The notes below the pieces were generated by a model. It had not been told where the DNA came from. It was given only the letters and a program-made list of their open reading frames with translations, and ran no database searches. A program made the translations under genes and the position numbers. Below, in pieces: positions 22,590 through 33,025 of a DNA stretch of 64,000 nt. Origin of the DNA: Heligmosomoides polygyrus polygyrus (Eukaryota > Nematoda > Chromadorea > Rhabditida > Heligmosomidae). Where the stretch lies: assembly GCA_947396885.1 (NCBI GenBank), contig OX377201.1:64578983-64642982 (forward strand). Direction: 5' to 3'. How positions within the stretch are numbered: the stretch's first letter is position 1; each line of letters starts with the position of its first letter.

Positions 22590-22716
22590 ACGCCTCTCAA
22601 TCTCATCACAACTTGTAAGTGTGCCTTAAAGCAACGATGTGTGACCCATTTTCGCAGGTATTCTTCATAGGTGCGCCTTGTTTCCTAACTACAAGAAGCA
22701 CAGTTCATTATTTCAG
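22590..22716 (+). other. Possible 25-nt exon and 102-nt intron
   Basis: TTCCTTTTAG at 22580-22589 is a good 3' splice site. A GTAAGT donor follows 25 nt later at 22615, and a second acceptor, TTATTTCAG, ends at 22716. Spacing and signals are like those of nematode introns, and the next exon would run toward the Tc4-like insertion site at 22828. Whether this is host or retroelement transcript is unknown. Confidence 0.35.
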
Positions 22717-22830
22717 ACCGTGAGACATCTGAGAAAGCAACTACAAGAGACCGAACGCGACTTCCAGCAACTACAACAAGCCATACCACCACTGCCAGAA
22801 CCACGTCGACTATGATAACATTGTTTCTCA

Positions 22831-24986
22831 CGAGGAAGGTCAAGGAGGTCACCGTGGAGTTTCTCAAAGCGACCTATATAGGGTTGTAGAGAGTTGCCTG
22901 GGAAGCACCATAGTGGTTTCCAAATTTCCTGCGGACCTCTGGGTAGGCCAAAAATAGCAAAAAACTGTACCGCTTCAGTGCGAGCCGATAACGCAAAACT
23001 GACGCCTGGGATACCCTTGTCGTGCCCACAAATAGTCCTGCAAAAGGTTTGGAGCTTCAATCATTGCTAGAACCTAGGAATTGATTAATTCCTAATTGAA
23101 GCGAGACGGCGCATTCACGGGAGGCGCGCGCCACTAGGGCGACAGCGACTGGATGGCCGAGTGGTTAGCGTGGCGAATTTGCAGGAGATAGGTCGATAGC
23201 GGTGTGGTATTCTACATTACTGGGTGCACATCTTGCGTTTTTGCCACCGTTAAGTGCTTTTCTGTCACGACTAGGTGTCATATTCGATTTGCAACCCTGA
23301 TTTCAACCTTCTGTGACACGATTTTACTTCAAAACACAAGTCACGCTAATCAATATGCAATAAACTGTTAACAGCTGTGGTAACGTTCTATAAAACACGC
23401 GAAGCAATGCAGCTTCTGACACCAGTAGCAGCGGATAAATGCCAAGGAAGAGCAGCCGGAAGCTTCCTGGCAGGACGTGTCGACAGGCACTTCATCGAAG
23501 GCGTAGTCCGCCGGTGTTGAGAAGTGCCCGGATGCGTGTCCACATATCCAGCTGCCACCCACGCGTACGCAAAGTACCTTCGAAATACCGGAGCACAGAA
23601 TTGCCTATACGTCTGAATGACCACCTGCAAGGACGGGTGCCTTGAAAATTGCCTTTAAAATTTAAACATTAAGTGAGCTGGTCCGAAGCGATTCGTGATT
23701 ACCTCCAAAGTATTATCTCTTGAGAAGCAGTTGAAATCCGGGCGGAAGTGGAGCACATGTTCATGAATTCACCGGATGAACCGTTTGAAAAGCCGGAAGA
23801 AGTATACATCGAGAGGCTGGTAAAGGCTCGTCGCTCCTGGCGGTATTGTCATCAGCTTAAGCCTTTTCCAGCAGGCACCTCGGAAACGAGGTTCTCCTGA
23901 TCCCTGAACCCATGCCAGCTGTCTAGGAGGACAATGGTTAGGGGTGCTACCGAAGAGCCAACCACGCACTCTCGAAAGAAACGCGGGACTTGTTGCTTCG
24001 TGGCTCGTTCCTACCACTATAAGGTTTGGTGCCGACCAGTGACCGCATTGAGGAAACGATCCACTAGCCTCCTGCAAAATCAAAAAGAGCTTGTCTGCAA
24101 GTCGGCCGTCGGCGTATAGCACTGGAACAGCAGTGTACGAATGAGTCAGCGACGACAGGGATTGCACAACACGAGACACTTGCTTCATTCCAATAGGTGC
24201 CAGCTTGAGTAGGCGAGCAGCGTACGCTTACATGTAGCGCGCGTGGGTGGCAGCTGGATATGTGGACACGCATCCGGGGCACTTCTCAACACCGGCGGCC
24301 TTCGATGAAGTGCCTGTCGACACGTCCTGCCAGGAAGCTTCCGGCTGCTCTTCCTTGGCATTTATCCGCTGCTGCTGGTGTCAGAAGCTGCTTTGCTTCG
24401 CTAGTTTTATAGAACCTTACCACAGCTGTTAAACAGTTTATTGCATATTGATTAGCGTGACTTGTGTTTTGCAGTAAAATCGTGTCACAGAAGGTTGAAA
24501 TCAGGGTTGGAAATCGAATATGACACCTAGTCGTGACAGAAAAGCACTTAACGGTGGCAAAAACGCAAGATGTGCAACCAGTAATGCAGAAGCCACACCG
24601 CCGGAATAGAACTCTCGACCTTCCTCCCGTCAGCGACTGGATCGCCACGCTAACGCTCGGCGATCCAGTCGCTGACGCTCTAGTGGCGCGCGCCTCCCGT
24701 GAATGCGTCGTCTCGCTTCAATTAGGAACTAATCAATTCCTAGGTTCTAGCAATGATTGAACATCCAAATCTTGTGGAGGACTATTTGTGGGCACTACAA
24801 ATGTATTCCAGGCGTCCGTTTTGCGTTATCGGCCTGCACTGAATCGGTACAGTTTTTTGCCATTTTTGGCATAACCAGAGGTCCGCAGGAAATTTGGAAA
24901 CCACTATGGTGCTTCCCAGACAACGCCCTACAACCCTGTATAGGTCGCTTTGAGAAACTCCACGGTGACCTCTTTGACCTTCCTCG
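22831..24986. mobile_element. Tc4/Tc5-like foldback DNA transposon
   Basis: Arms of about 736 bp (22831-23565) and 748 bp (24239-24986) are inverted copies, with small indels such as the stretch around 24629-24676. Ends read CGAGGAAGGTCAA. The element is flanked by TCA (22828-22830 and 24987-24989); with the outer C and G the empty site is CTCAG, which fits the CTNAG target and TNA duplication of C. elegans Tc4 and Tc5. The 673-bp loop encodes a degenerate DDE transposase fragment on the minus strand. Tc4 itself is known for very long inverted repeats, so architecture and target agree. Confidence 0.85.
23769..24188 (-). pseudogene. DDE (Tc4/Tc5/pogo-type) transposase fragment
   Basis: A 139-codon minus-strand frame inside the foldback loop. 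Near its start it has VLYADGRLADKLFLILQE and at its end IPPGATSLYQPLDVYFFRLF, the latter matching the conserved PP-TS--QPLDV block near the third catalytic residue of DDE_1-superfamily transposases. The N-terminal DNA-binding region and part of the core are absent, and a stop follows FKRFIR. It would normally cut at the long inverted repeats around it; here it is too short to function. Confidence 0.7.
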
Positions 24987-25016
24987 TCAGTGTGCTGATA
25001 ATCATTATCTGATTAT

Positions 25017-26015
25017 GGCCGTTTCGACTCTTGAGGAGCGCGTTCGTAAGCTACGCATCTCTGATCGGCCCTATATAGACCACATTCACCAGCTAGAACT
25101 GCTTGACAGCGAAAGTGACTATTTATGCCTTCAGTTCATCTTTCCTCGCTCTCAATTGCGTATGCTCTTCTCCATTCAGACGGTCCGTGAGTCGGAAGAA
25201 TTCATTCGGGATCTTGCGCAATGCATCGAGTCCCTTAATCAGCGCCGCGCAGAGGGCGCGCAGAGACGCATAACGAAAACGTTATCATCAAGGAAAACTG
25301 GGAATACATGGAAAGCCTTGGTGAAGACACATAGGACGAGGACCAGCCTGTTCCAGAGATAATAGAGGACGGTGACGACGTTGAGGAAGTTGATGACGTT
25401 GAGGACGTTAATGACGATGCAAATCCTGACGTGATGGTAGACGATGAAGCAGAAGGGATTGCTGAGGACGAAATATAAGGCCTCACAGAGAATGAAAAAG
25501 AAATGCAACACGATCAGAAAGAAGATGATCCAGCTTCGGACGGAGTACGCCAAGAGGCAGACGATCACGATGACGACGTAGCTGAACTTCAACGTATTGA
25601 GCATGAGATCAGAGTTACTGAACAGGCCCTGCATGACTTCGAGGAAACCATTCGCCAGCTCAGGCAGGAACACACGTGCCCACCCCGAAAATCCGACCTT
25701 GGAAGGATCAGCCGTAGTAATGAAATGTTCATGAAATGCGCCTTTTGTGGAGTTACAGGATCACATTACTCGGATTCCTGCACAATGGTTAGGTATGCAG
25801 AGGCCCGTCGCCAAGTGATCTCGGATAGTCACAAGTGCGATCTGTGTTTGGAAATTGTCTGCAGCCGTGGTAAAACGTGCAGGAAATTCTTAAAAAACTG
25901 CTTCCACTGTCGGCAATTTGGACATCAGTCCGCGCTCTGTGATTTCCCAGAGAGAAGCGACCTCATTCGAGCACAACTGGAGAGCGCCAACAACTCGCTT
26001 ACGATGTCTGAATAA
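25017..26015 (+). pseudogene. Gag-like zinc-knuckle protein, frameshifted
   Basis: Reading starts with MAVSTLEERVRKLRISDRP at 25017 and runs open to about 25362 in one frame. The matching continuation (an acidic Asp/Glu/Val-rich tract at about 25360-25560) lies one frame over and contains two in-frame stops (TAG near 25337, TAA near 25475). From 25503 the frame is open to 26015: a helical segment, then Cys/His clusters CAFCGVTGSHYSDSC and CDLC...C...CFHCRQFGHQSALC, like the zinc knuckles of nematode BEL/Pao-type gag proteins. No pol follows. The Tc4-like element ends 30 bp upstream of the start, so that insertion also disconnected its leader. Confidence 0.65.
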
Positions 26016-26096
26016 GCTCCAATCGCTCCATCGCGATTTGAGGTTGCACCTGGGTCACCACTGATCATAATGCGCCAATATTCTCGGACCGGGACT

Positions 26097-26413
26097 ATCG
26101 CGGGATACGTGATCATAACATATTGCGCCGAGGCTTCGGAAAAGAAAACATATAGCCTTATCTCCTGCGGTTCGAGGAAAAAATGCGCGGATGTTGCAAC
26201 TCACTGCTATCTGAAAACGGATCAGAACCGCGACATTCTCGGACTGAATAAGAGCGCGAAAGGGCAGATCGTGCGTTACTTTTCCTCCTTTTAGTCTTCG
26301 CATGCGCCTGGCGTTGCTCCTCTTCTGTGCGCCTTGGGTTTTCTGCTTTCTTCTCTTTGCGCCTAGGTAACTTGTCGGTGTGCCCACCCTTAGGGGGAAT
26401 CATCTGCTGCTAG
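26097..26413. repeat. Dispersed repeat R1, copy 2
   Basis: Same orientation as 9493-9811. Ends at CTGCTGCTAG, after which this copy passes directly into the TTCGAA minisatellite at about 26425, whereas copy 1 continues with unrelated sequence. Confidence 0.85.
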
Positions 26414-26424
26414 TAGAGTTGAGC

Positions 26425-26596
26425 TTTTCGACAATTTTTTTCGAAAGTCGAACAATCGAATAACTCGATTTTTCGCCGTCTTTGAAAATCGAACAATCGA
26501 ATAACTCGATTTTTCGCCGTCTTTGAAAATCGAGCAATCGAATAACTCGATTTTTCGCCGTCTTCGAAAATCGAGCAATCGAATAACTCGATTTCG
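26425..26596. repeat. 41-bp minisatellite, short array (about 4 units)
   Basis: TAACTCGA recurs at 26461, 26502, 26543 and 26584, exactly 41 bp apart. On the opposite strand the unit is the same monomer as the giant array at 56591-64000, and the right edge (ATTTCGAAGGCACGTTC) is the same as the left edge of that array. Confidence 0.95.
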
Positions 26597-26880
26597 AAGG
26601 CACGTTCAACGGAGAACCGAAAGAAGACAGAACAAAACCACAGTTGTGGATGAAAAGGGTAGAACTTAGGAAGACAACTGAATCATCGTTTACAATCCAA
26701 TTAGAAGAGCGGAATAACAAGATATTCGGTCATTTATTTTGCAAGTAGTGGATATTCTCCAGGGTTGAGCTGCTACCAAAGAAAGGGATTTTCCTCACTT
26801 CTACGCGCAATTTGCTATCTGCCACGGATCCTTCATTTGCGAGTCGATGTCACTAAATTGTCGCATTATCCCATTACCAG
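26597..26880. repeat. Flank shared with the giant satellite array, inverted copy
   Basis: GGCACGTTC, CCACAGTTGTGGATG, CTTAGGAAGACAACTGAAT and TTTGCAAGTAGTGGA blocks match 56395-56590 in inverted orientation, with roughly one mismatch per 12-15 bp. About 75 bp near 26808-26880 is missing in the 56 kb copy. Confidence 0.9.
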
Positions 26881-26972
26881 CGTCCGTCGCCGGCTTCGCC
26901 GCGCCGTAGGCTGGACGTGCGGGCCACGTCAGGCTTGCTGGCTTTGCCTGCTTCGGGTGTACCTTTGTCCTT
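26880..26972. repeat. GC-rich hairpin module, copy 1
   Basis: Contains GCCGGCTTCGCCG and GTGCGGGCCACGTCAGGC, also found at about 33898-33965 and, inverted, at about 56335-56392. Always beside a TTCGAA minisatellite. Confidence 0.8.
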
Positions 26973-26984
26973 TTCGAATTTCGA

Positions 26985-27255
26985 ATAGTCGAATTTCGAA
27001 TAAATTCGAATTTCGAATATCCGAATATTCGACTATTCGAAAAAAATCCAATATTCGAATTATTCGATTATTCGAATATTCGAGAAAGTCCAATATTCGA
27101 ATTATTCGATTATTCGAATATTCGAGAAAGTCCAATATTCGAATTATTCGTTTATTCGAATATTCGAAATTGGCCAATATTCGAATATTCGTTTATTCGA
27201 ATATTCGAAGGCTTCGAATATCGAATATTCGAATAGTCGAATATTCGAATATTCT
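26985..27255. repeat. TTCGAATA minisatellite, 42-bp spacing
   Basis: GTCCAATATTCGAATTATTC recurs with 42-bp spacing (27088, 27130). Open frames on both strands rich in Ile/Arg/Phe/Ser are artefacts of this repeat. Confidence 0.92.
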
Positions 27256-27396
27256 TTATCAATCTCTTAACAAGTCAGTGGCACTCTTCTTCGAAAACCA
27301 GGGGAGTCTGACCTTATGATAAAAAACGATGTTTGAGTTTCGCGCGTCGCTCAAAGTGCGCCGAATTGTGTGTACGTAATCTGACAAGAGAAATCA

Positions 27397-27620
27397 ATGA
27401 AATTCCCGTGGAGATTTCCAAAATGACCTATTGCTTGTTATAAGGGTGTGTCTAAGAAGCACCGTAGTGGTCTTCAAATGTCCTGCGGGCATCTGGGTAG
27501 GTCAAAAATTACAAAAAACTGTAGCACTTCAGTGCTGGCTGATAAGGCGAAAGTGACGCCTTGAATGACCTTGAAATACTCAGAAATTAACATGCAGATG
27601 CTATAGAGCTTTAATTATAG
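27397..27620. mobile_element. Relic of a Tc4-like inverted-repeat arm
   Basis: GTGGAG, GAAGCACCGTAGTGG, CCTGCGGGCATCTGGGTAGG and CAAAAAACTGTA follow in the same order and spacing as 22855-23000 of the foldback element, with many substitutions. A solitary, older arm. Confidence 0.75.
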
Positions 27621-27669
27621 TTAGATGTTAGAAATCTGACAATTTATTAGGTCAAATGAATCATTCACT

Positions 27670-27716
27670 GCAGTCGGGGCGTGGATAGCGGGGAGGGGTC
27701 CAGGTTCGAATCTAGG
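27670..27716 (+). repeat. tRNA-like B-box fragment
   Basis: AGGTTCGAATCTAGG is close to a pol III B box, with a weak A-box-like GCGTGGATAGCGGGG about 30 bp before. No cloverleaf can be drawn, so this is probably a SINE fragment. Confidence 0.35.
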
Positions 27717-29982
27717 CGAGTTGTTTACGGATTGCTGTGCGTTTTGGTAAATGTAGAACATATTCTCATTTTAACCATATTTACGAACATGATCGAAATG
27801 TGTTGCTTCAGTCCATCTCTGGGATGGTCTGATCAGTCTTCGGGTTCCTATAGAGAACGTCTTTCTTGTAAATTTTACTAATTTCAGCATGTCTTATAAA
27901 ATGCATCATTTTTGACTCACTCCGTAGTATTGTACTCCGTAGTATTCGTAGCATTTGCATATAACACCAAATACAGTACTAACCACTAAATTAATTAGTC
28001 ACCTTCTTCACTGACGAGCCTCGGGGTGACTAATTATAAACATGTTTTGTATGAAGGCAAAGGCGAAACAAGACATGTTTAGTGTTGTTGTTACCACTGT
28101 TTTAGTTATTACTTGTTTTAGTTGTTGCTTGTTTTCCACTTGTGTTTGTTATAGTACAGTGTGATTTAGAGTTCATGTATACCCCAGGTTATTTCTAATT
28201 CTACTTCGTTGTTTAGACATTGAATTTAAAACTGTTTGAGTATTAAAATTTACATATATGATTAACTTATTCTATTGATCTTCTTGCAGCCTATTCTTCC
28301 TCGGCCACTCTCCCGCACTGACAGGGGGGGGCTTTGCAAACGTAGGTACTTGTATTAATCCCCATGACTTTGTAATTAGACAATAAAATTTAGTGCAAAT
28401 GTTGTCCTGAGGGTTGACTGAGGTTATGATCACGAAGCTGGCAAACGCGTTCGGTGTTACCGTTGACCACAATAGGCGGCGGTGAGTACGTGCGAGAAAA
28501 GGTGCAGAATAACCGGCCGCGTTGTACTATTGTGACTCCAAAAGTGGAGTGGAGGTCGATTTTTTTCGCCCAAACATCGCCTGTACTGTTATTTTGGATG
28601 CTGAGCACGAATATGGTATCCAATTTCGACAATTTGGCCGCTTACAATATTTCATACTGTGTGTTCGTGAGTAAGGATGGGGTTGTCATGACCACTGATT
28701 TCGTCCTTTCCTCGCCTTAGGAAATTATTTAGGCTGCTGCCACAAATCTGTCATTTCTTTCTCTAAATTATCCATTTTTCGTGCACTACTTTCGATCTCA
28801 AAGTCGAAGACTGGAAAGCAAGTCTAATCACATATGTAGGTAAAGAAAGCGATTCTATGTACTCAAACTGATAAACTTGATCACTCATGAAAATGTGGAA
28901 TCACGCGATCACGCGAAAACGTTTACTAGATTTGCGATCAGCACCTCAAATAGCCCTCTAGACGACGTTTGGGCGAAACCTGCTTCCGATCTCCGGAGTT
29001 GTGGGAGTACAAGTCCCTAAATCTTCGATTAGCAGAGAGTGGTGGGGAGGCGATGGGCAGCAGAGGTGTGCGTTAAATTTTTTCGGTAAATTTTTAACGA
29101 CCACTTTTAAATGAAAAATTTTTGCGTTAAAAAGGTAAATTCGGTAAATTCGTTAAATAAAATGTCCCTTAGCTGCATTCAGTTCACTGTGGTGCCTCTC
29201 GGACAATCCCCCACAGTGCTCAATAGGTCACTTATAAGATTCCCACGGGAGGTTCATTGACCTCCCTTGTGAGTTGACGAGCAGTAAGCGCTGCAAGCGC
29301 GGCCCTCCGCTGCGCACCTGCTTCCTTGTAAACGGCCGTCGAGCGTGCTGTGGCCATACACGTGAATCGCAAGTGATTAGGATTATGCCTGTACACAGAT
29401 ATTTTTACCTTCAGTATACTACGGGAGAAACTTCGTTTTGTATTTCTACCCCAGTTACAACAAGGGAACGATTAGAGCCGAAGGGGCTGCGGTAGGGAGG
29501 TAGAACTTCCAGGGGTCTAGAAAGCTCCTGCTTTCTGCCAGTAAAGACGTTGAAGAAGAGAGGAAGAGCAATGGCTATGGAGTACCAGAGCCAGTCATAC
29601 TCCGTTTCCTATGAAAGTGAGCCATCCCCATTTTCGTTCTAACACTGTCCAAGTCGTAGAGTATTGTCAGATTAGATTCCAACGCGGGTCCGTTTCTCTT
29701 AAACGGAGCTAGAACACAAACTGAATGCCATTCATGAGACTCCAGTGCGCCCTTTCTGCACCAGATCGCCTTTGTGTCATTTCTCCGCCCATGATAATCA
29801 TTCTTTTGCCACCTGGAAGCTTCGCTATAACATAAGGAAAAATAGCAACCTATAGAGAAAGACCAATAACAATCTAGCTCTGCCTACCCAAGGTGTTTCT
29901 CTCTTCTAGGTGTACGAATTCTTAGGGAAGCAAAGCGTGCTTCATTGCCATTATACCGCTGTTATTGTCCTTTGGTGTCATA
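27717..29982. other. No gene confirmed
   Basis: Overlapping frames at 28390-28720 on both strands (80 and 88 codons) have protein-like composition but no recognised family. 29070-29170 is an AT-rich run of GGTAAATT/GTTAAA motifs. An A/T-rich stretch 28060-28270 shows no coding. Confidence 0.4.
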
Positions 29983-30015
29983 AAGGAAATGGATGGAGCA
30001 GCCATCCATTTCCTT
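29983..30015. repeat. Perfect 14-bp inverted duplication, 5-base loop
   Basis: AAGGAAATGGATGG at 29983-29996 is exactly reverse-complemented at 30002-30015, about 40 bp outside the RTE target duplication. Confidence 0.85.
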
Positions 30016-30057
30016 CACAGTGGGTAAAAAAAATAATTAAATGTCAACCACTGGGTG

Positions 30058-30069
30058 ACGACAGTAAAT
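30058..30069. repeat. RTE target-site duplication, left copy
   Basis: ACGACAGTAAAT here recurs at 33530-33541, at the two outer edges of the RTE element. Confidence 0.85.
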
Positions 30070-30077
30070 CACCTGTA

Positions 30078-33025
30078 TCACCTGTCGTCCCGTTGATCAT
30101 CGACTTGCTCGAGCAGGCGCCAGCAGCGTCTCCATTCGTCCCTGTCGCGTGCCAGAGTGGTCCAATGGATCCTCCTCGCTCGAGAGACACGAAGAGCGTC
30201 ATATCGGTCGTTCAGAGCTTTCACGAAGAAGTCCGACCAACGCGTTGGTGGGCGTCCTGGTGTTCTTTTGACATCCCGCGGAATCCAATCTGTGACGGCT
30301 CTCGTCCAGCGGGTGTCTGCGAATCGCATTACGTGGCCGGCCCACCTAATTTTCGACGACTTGGCCCATGCGACAGCGTCTCTGATCTTCGATCGTCGGC
30401 GAAGCTCGGAACTCCGGAGGCCTTCTCTCACTTGCGTGAGTCGTGTCACTCCGAGCATCGTCCTCTCGATTCCACGTTGCGCGACGCTGATCGCGTGTTC
30501 ATCCTGCTTTCGTATAGCCCAGGTCTCTGAGGCGTATGTTAGGGCAGGAAGAACAGTGGAGTCGAATAGGTGGGCACGGAGTCGGACGTTCTTCGTTTTC
30601 TTCACGACTTCTTCGACGCTCTTGAAAGCTCCCCAAGCCGCTCGTTTCCTCCTGCTCAGCTCTGGTGCTAGGTCGTTGGTCATGTTGACTTCGCGACCCA
30701 GATACACATAGCTGGAGCATTCGGAGATGTTCGTTCCGTTGAGCGAGAATGGGGTATCAGAAACCCATCCGTTCTTCATGAACATCGTCTTCGTAAGATT
30801 CACCTGCAGTCCAACGCTTCCACATACACGATCGAAGTCGGCCAGCATTCGCTCCGCCTGGCTGATGCTCGGTGTTATGAGCACGATGTCGTCAGCGAAG
30901 CAAAGATGGTGCAGTTGCCGGCCGTCGACCTTCACTCCCATGTCTTCCCATACTAGTTCGCGCATGACGTTTTTGAAGGTGGCGCTGAAGAGCTTCGGGG
31001 ATATGGTATCCCCTTGTCGAACCCCTTCTTCACGTCAATGACGACGACGTTGTAGAATGGTGAGATCTTGATCGTGAATCCACTGTACAGCTCTCGAAGG
31101 ACTCTGATGTACTGAGTAGGAACGCCCTGGGTGAGCAGGGCTTCCATGACCGCTTCAGTCTCGACGGAGTCGAGTGCCTTCTTCAGGTCAATGAACGTAA
31201 GGCACAGCGGCAGCTTGTACTCTCGCGACACTTCGATGAGCTTCGTAATGGTGTGTATGTGGTCGGTCGTGCTGAATCCTCTCCGAAATCCTGCTTGTTC
31301 GCATGACTGTCCTTCGTCCAGCGTCCTACTAATCCTATTCAGGATGACTCGAGTGAACAGCTTGTAGACTACGGACAACAGGCAGATCGGGCGATAGTTG
31401 CCAATGTCGTGCACGTCTCCCTTCTTGCAAAAGGGAGACGTGCACGACATTGGCAACTATCGCTCAGCAAAACGGTCTTGCTGGTCTTCCACTGAGATGG
31501 AACCTTGCATTCGGACAGGTAGCGTGTGAAGAGCCGCGCCAAGGTGTTGATGAGCGCTGGCGGGAGGTTCTTCAGGTGTTCAGCTCTGATCCTGTCAGGA
31601 CCGGGTGCTGTACGTTTCTTCACCGACGAGATGGCGTGTCGGATTTCGGAAGAGAGAACAGAGGGGACGACGTATCCATCCTGCGGAAGATGGCATGGGG
31701 GCAGGTGGACGTGGCTATCGAAGAGATCGGAGTAGAAATCGTGGATGACTTTCTCCATGGTCCTTCTGGAAGAGGTGATGGTTCCGTCAGGACGTCGGAG
31801 AGCGGTCATATTGGTCTTGAAGTTGGCGAAGTTCCGGCGGGCATTGCGGATGCTCAGCCCTGCCTCTGCTGCTTCAGCCAACACTTCCGCCCTTCTCTCC
31901 TTGAGATCTTCCTTTATCGCCGCTCTGCATAGCTTTGCAAGCTCGGACGTCAGTTGGTAGTTGCCTGACGCTCGTGCTGCTCCACGCCGGCGTATCAGCT
32001 CGAGAGTTTCCGGAGACAGGCGTCTCTTGGTGGTCTTCAAGCTCTCGGCTCCCTTAGCACTATTATGGAGATGGTGCACGAAGCGGTCGTATTCCTGATC
32101 GACGTTGTCCATGACGTCATCTTCCCAAAGGCCGGCAAGGCAAGAGAGGTGTAGATGTCCCAGCTGATGGTCGTTCTGGGACTTCTCTTCTTGAACTTCG
32201 AACTCCCTTGACGCGAAAAGCGAAACCTCGCGCGAAGGAGGCGGTGGTCCGATCCCGTGTAGAACTTGGGGACAACGAAGACGTCGGTCAGGCAATACTT
32301 GCGATTGAAGATGATGTGGACGATCTCGTTGTGGAACTGGCCACTAGGGGATTGCCAGGTCCATCGTAGGGAGGGAGGCTTCTAAAATTGTGAATTTCCA
32401 TAGATGGTCTTGGTCGACCTGATAAACTCAGACAGCCCTTTACCTTGCTCGTTCCACTCCAAACCCTGGGTTCCGATGTGATGTTCTTCCGTCGACCTTC
32501 GTGGCCCGATCTTGGCGTTGAAGTCGCCGACGATCACCTTGCAGAAGGTGCGGTGTTCCTTGTAGAACTTATCCAGCTCCACGTAGAAGGCTTCGACCTC
32601 TTCTTCGACGTAGTCGGATGTTGGGGCATACGCGACGAACACAGTCAAAGCTGGCACGGAGCCACATCGCTTCAGTCGCAGACCTCCAATTCGGCTCGTC
32701 AGAGACTCGTACGAATTGATGTTCATGGCCAAGTGGTGTTGATGAAGACACCAACGCCGCCTACTCCCCTGCTGTCGCATGTTCCGAGGAGCAGTTCTTT
32801 TCCGGAGTCGTGGGCGGCGTGTAAGGGGTGGTGTCTTCTCGTCTCGGTCAGTCCGATGACGTCGTACTTGATCTTCCTGGCTTGCATCATCAGGTCCTCG
32901 ACGGATGCTTCCGACGCAAGCGTGTGGGCGTTGTAAGTACAGATCGTCATCCTAGTCCTTCTCAGTTTGCGCAGCCTGGTTAGGCCCTGAGACTTTAGCA
33001 GCCTCTCCGTACTCGTCCCTCCCAT
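30078..33025 (-). pseudogene. RTE endonuclease-reverse transcriptase, frameshifted
   Basis: It would nick target DNA and copy its RNA there (target-primed reverse transcription). From the 5' end: endonuclease start with TICTYNAHTLAS, YDVIGLTETRRH and GVGGVGVFIN (33025-32723); after a shift, FVAYAPTSDY and VIVGDFNAKIG (32780-32382); an SDHRLLRARFRF block in a third frame near 32250; then thumb/finger sequence to KTVLL (to about 31470). After an inverted insertion, GNYRPICLLSVVYKL and the catalytic LTFIDLKKALDSVE (31456-31025), and after another shift LCFADDIVLIT and the RWAGHVMRF...GRPPTRW C-terminus, closing at 30078. At least four frame breaks. Catalytic Asp residues are still visible. Confidence 0.9.
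31391..31463. repeat. Perfect 33-bp inverted duplication inside reverse transcriptase
   Basis: 31391-31423 is exactly reverse-complemented at 31431-31463, with a 7-base loop. The left arm encodes part of the normal KKGDVHDIGNYR block on the minus strand. The right arm is extra sequence between that block and the upstream KTVLL, so it is an acquired inverted copy. Confidence 0.95.

Noticed and set aside
23142..23200. tRNA-Ser/Leu-like stretch GGCCGAGTGGTTAGCG
   Set aside because: It lies inside the Tc4-like arm, lacks a good B box and cannot form a cloverleaf; the matching position in the other arm is altered.
9556..26403. 81-codon minus-strand frame open in both R1 copies (9556-9801 and 26158-26403), basic and Arg/Lys-rich
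   Set aside because: Comparing the copies codon by codon, only about 5 of 21 differing codons are silent, so there is no sign of purifying selection; the open frame is probably fortuitous.
26765..27319. 184-codon frame rich in repeated Ile/Arg/Leu/Phe/Glu/Tyr/Ser blocks
   Set aside because: The repetitive part is a translation of the 42-bp TTCGAATA minisatellite; 42 is a multiple of 3, so the frame stays open by chance.
31450..32936. Plus-strand frames of 160 and 163 codons
   Set aside because: They are antisense shadows of the RTE endonuclease-reverse transcriptase on the minus strand.
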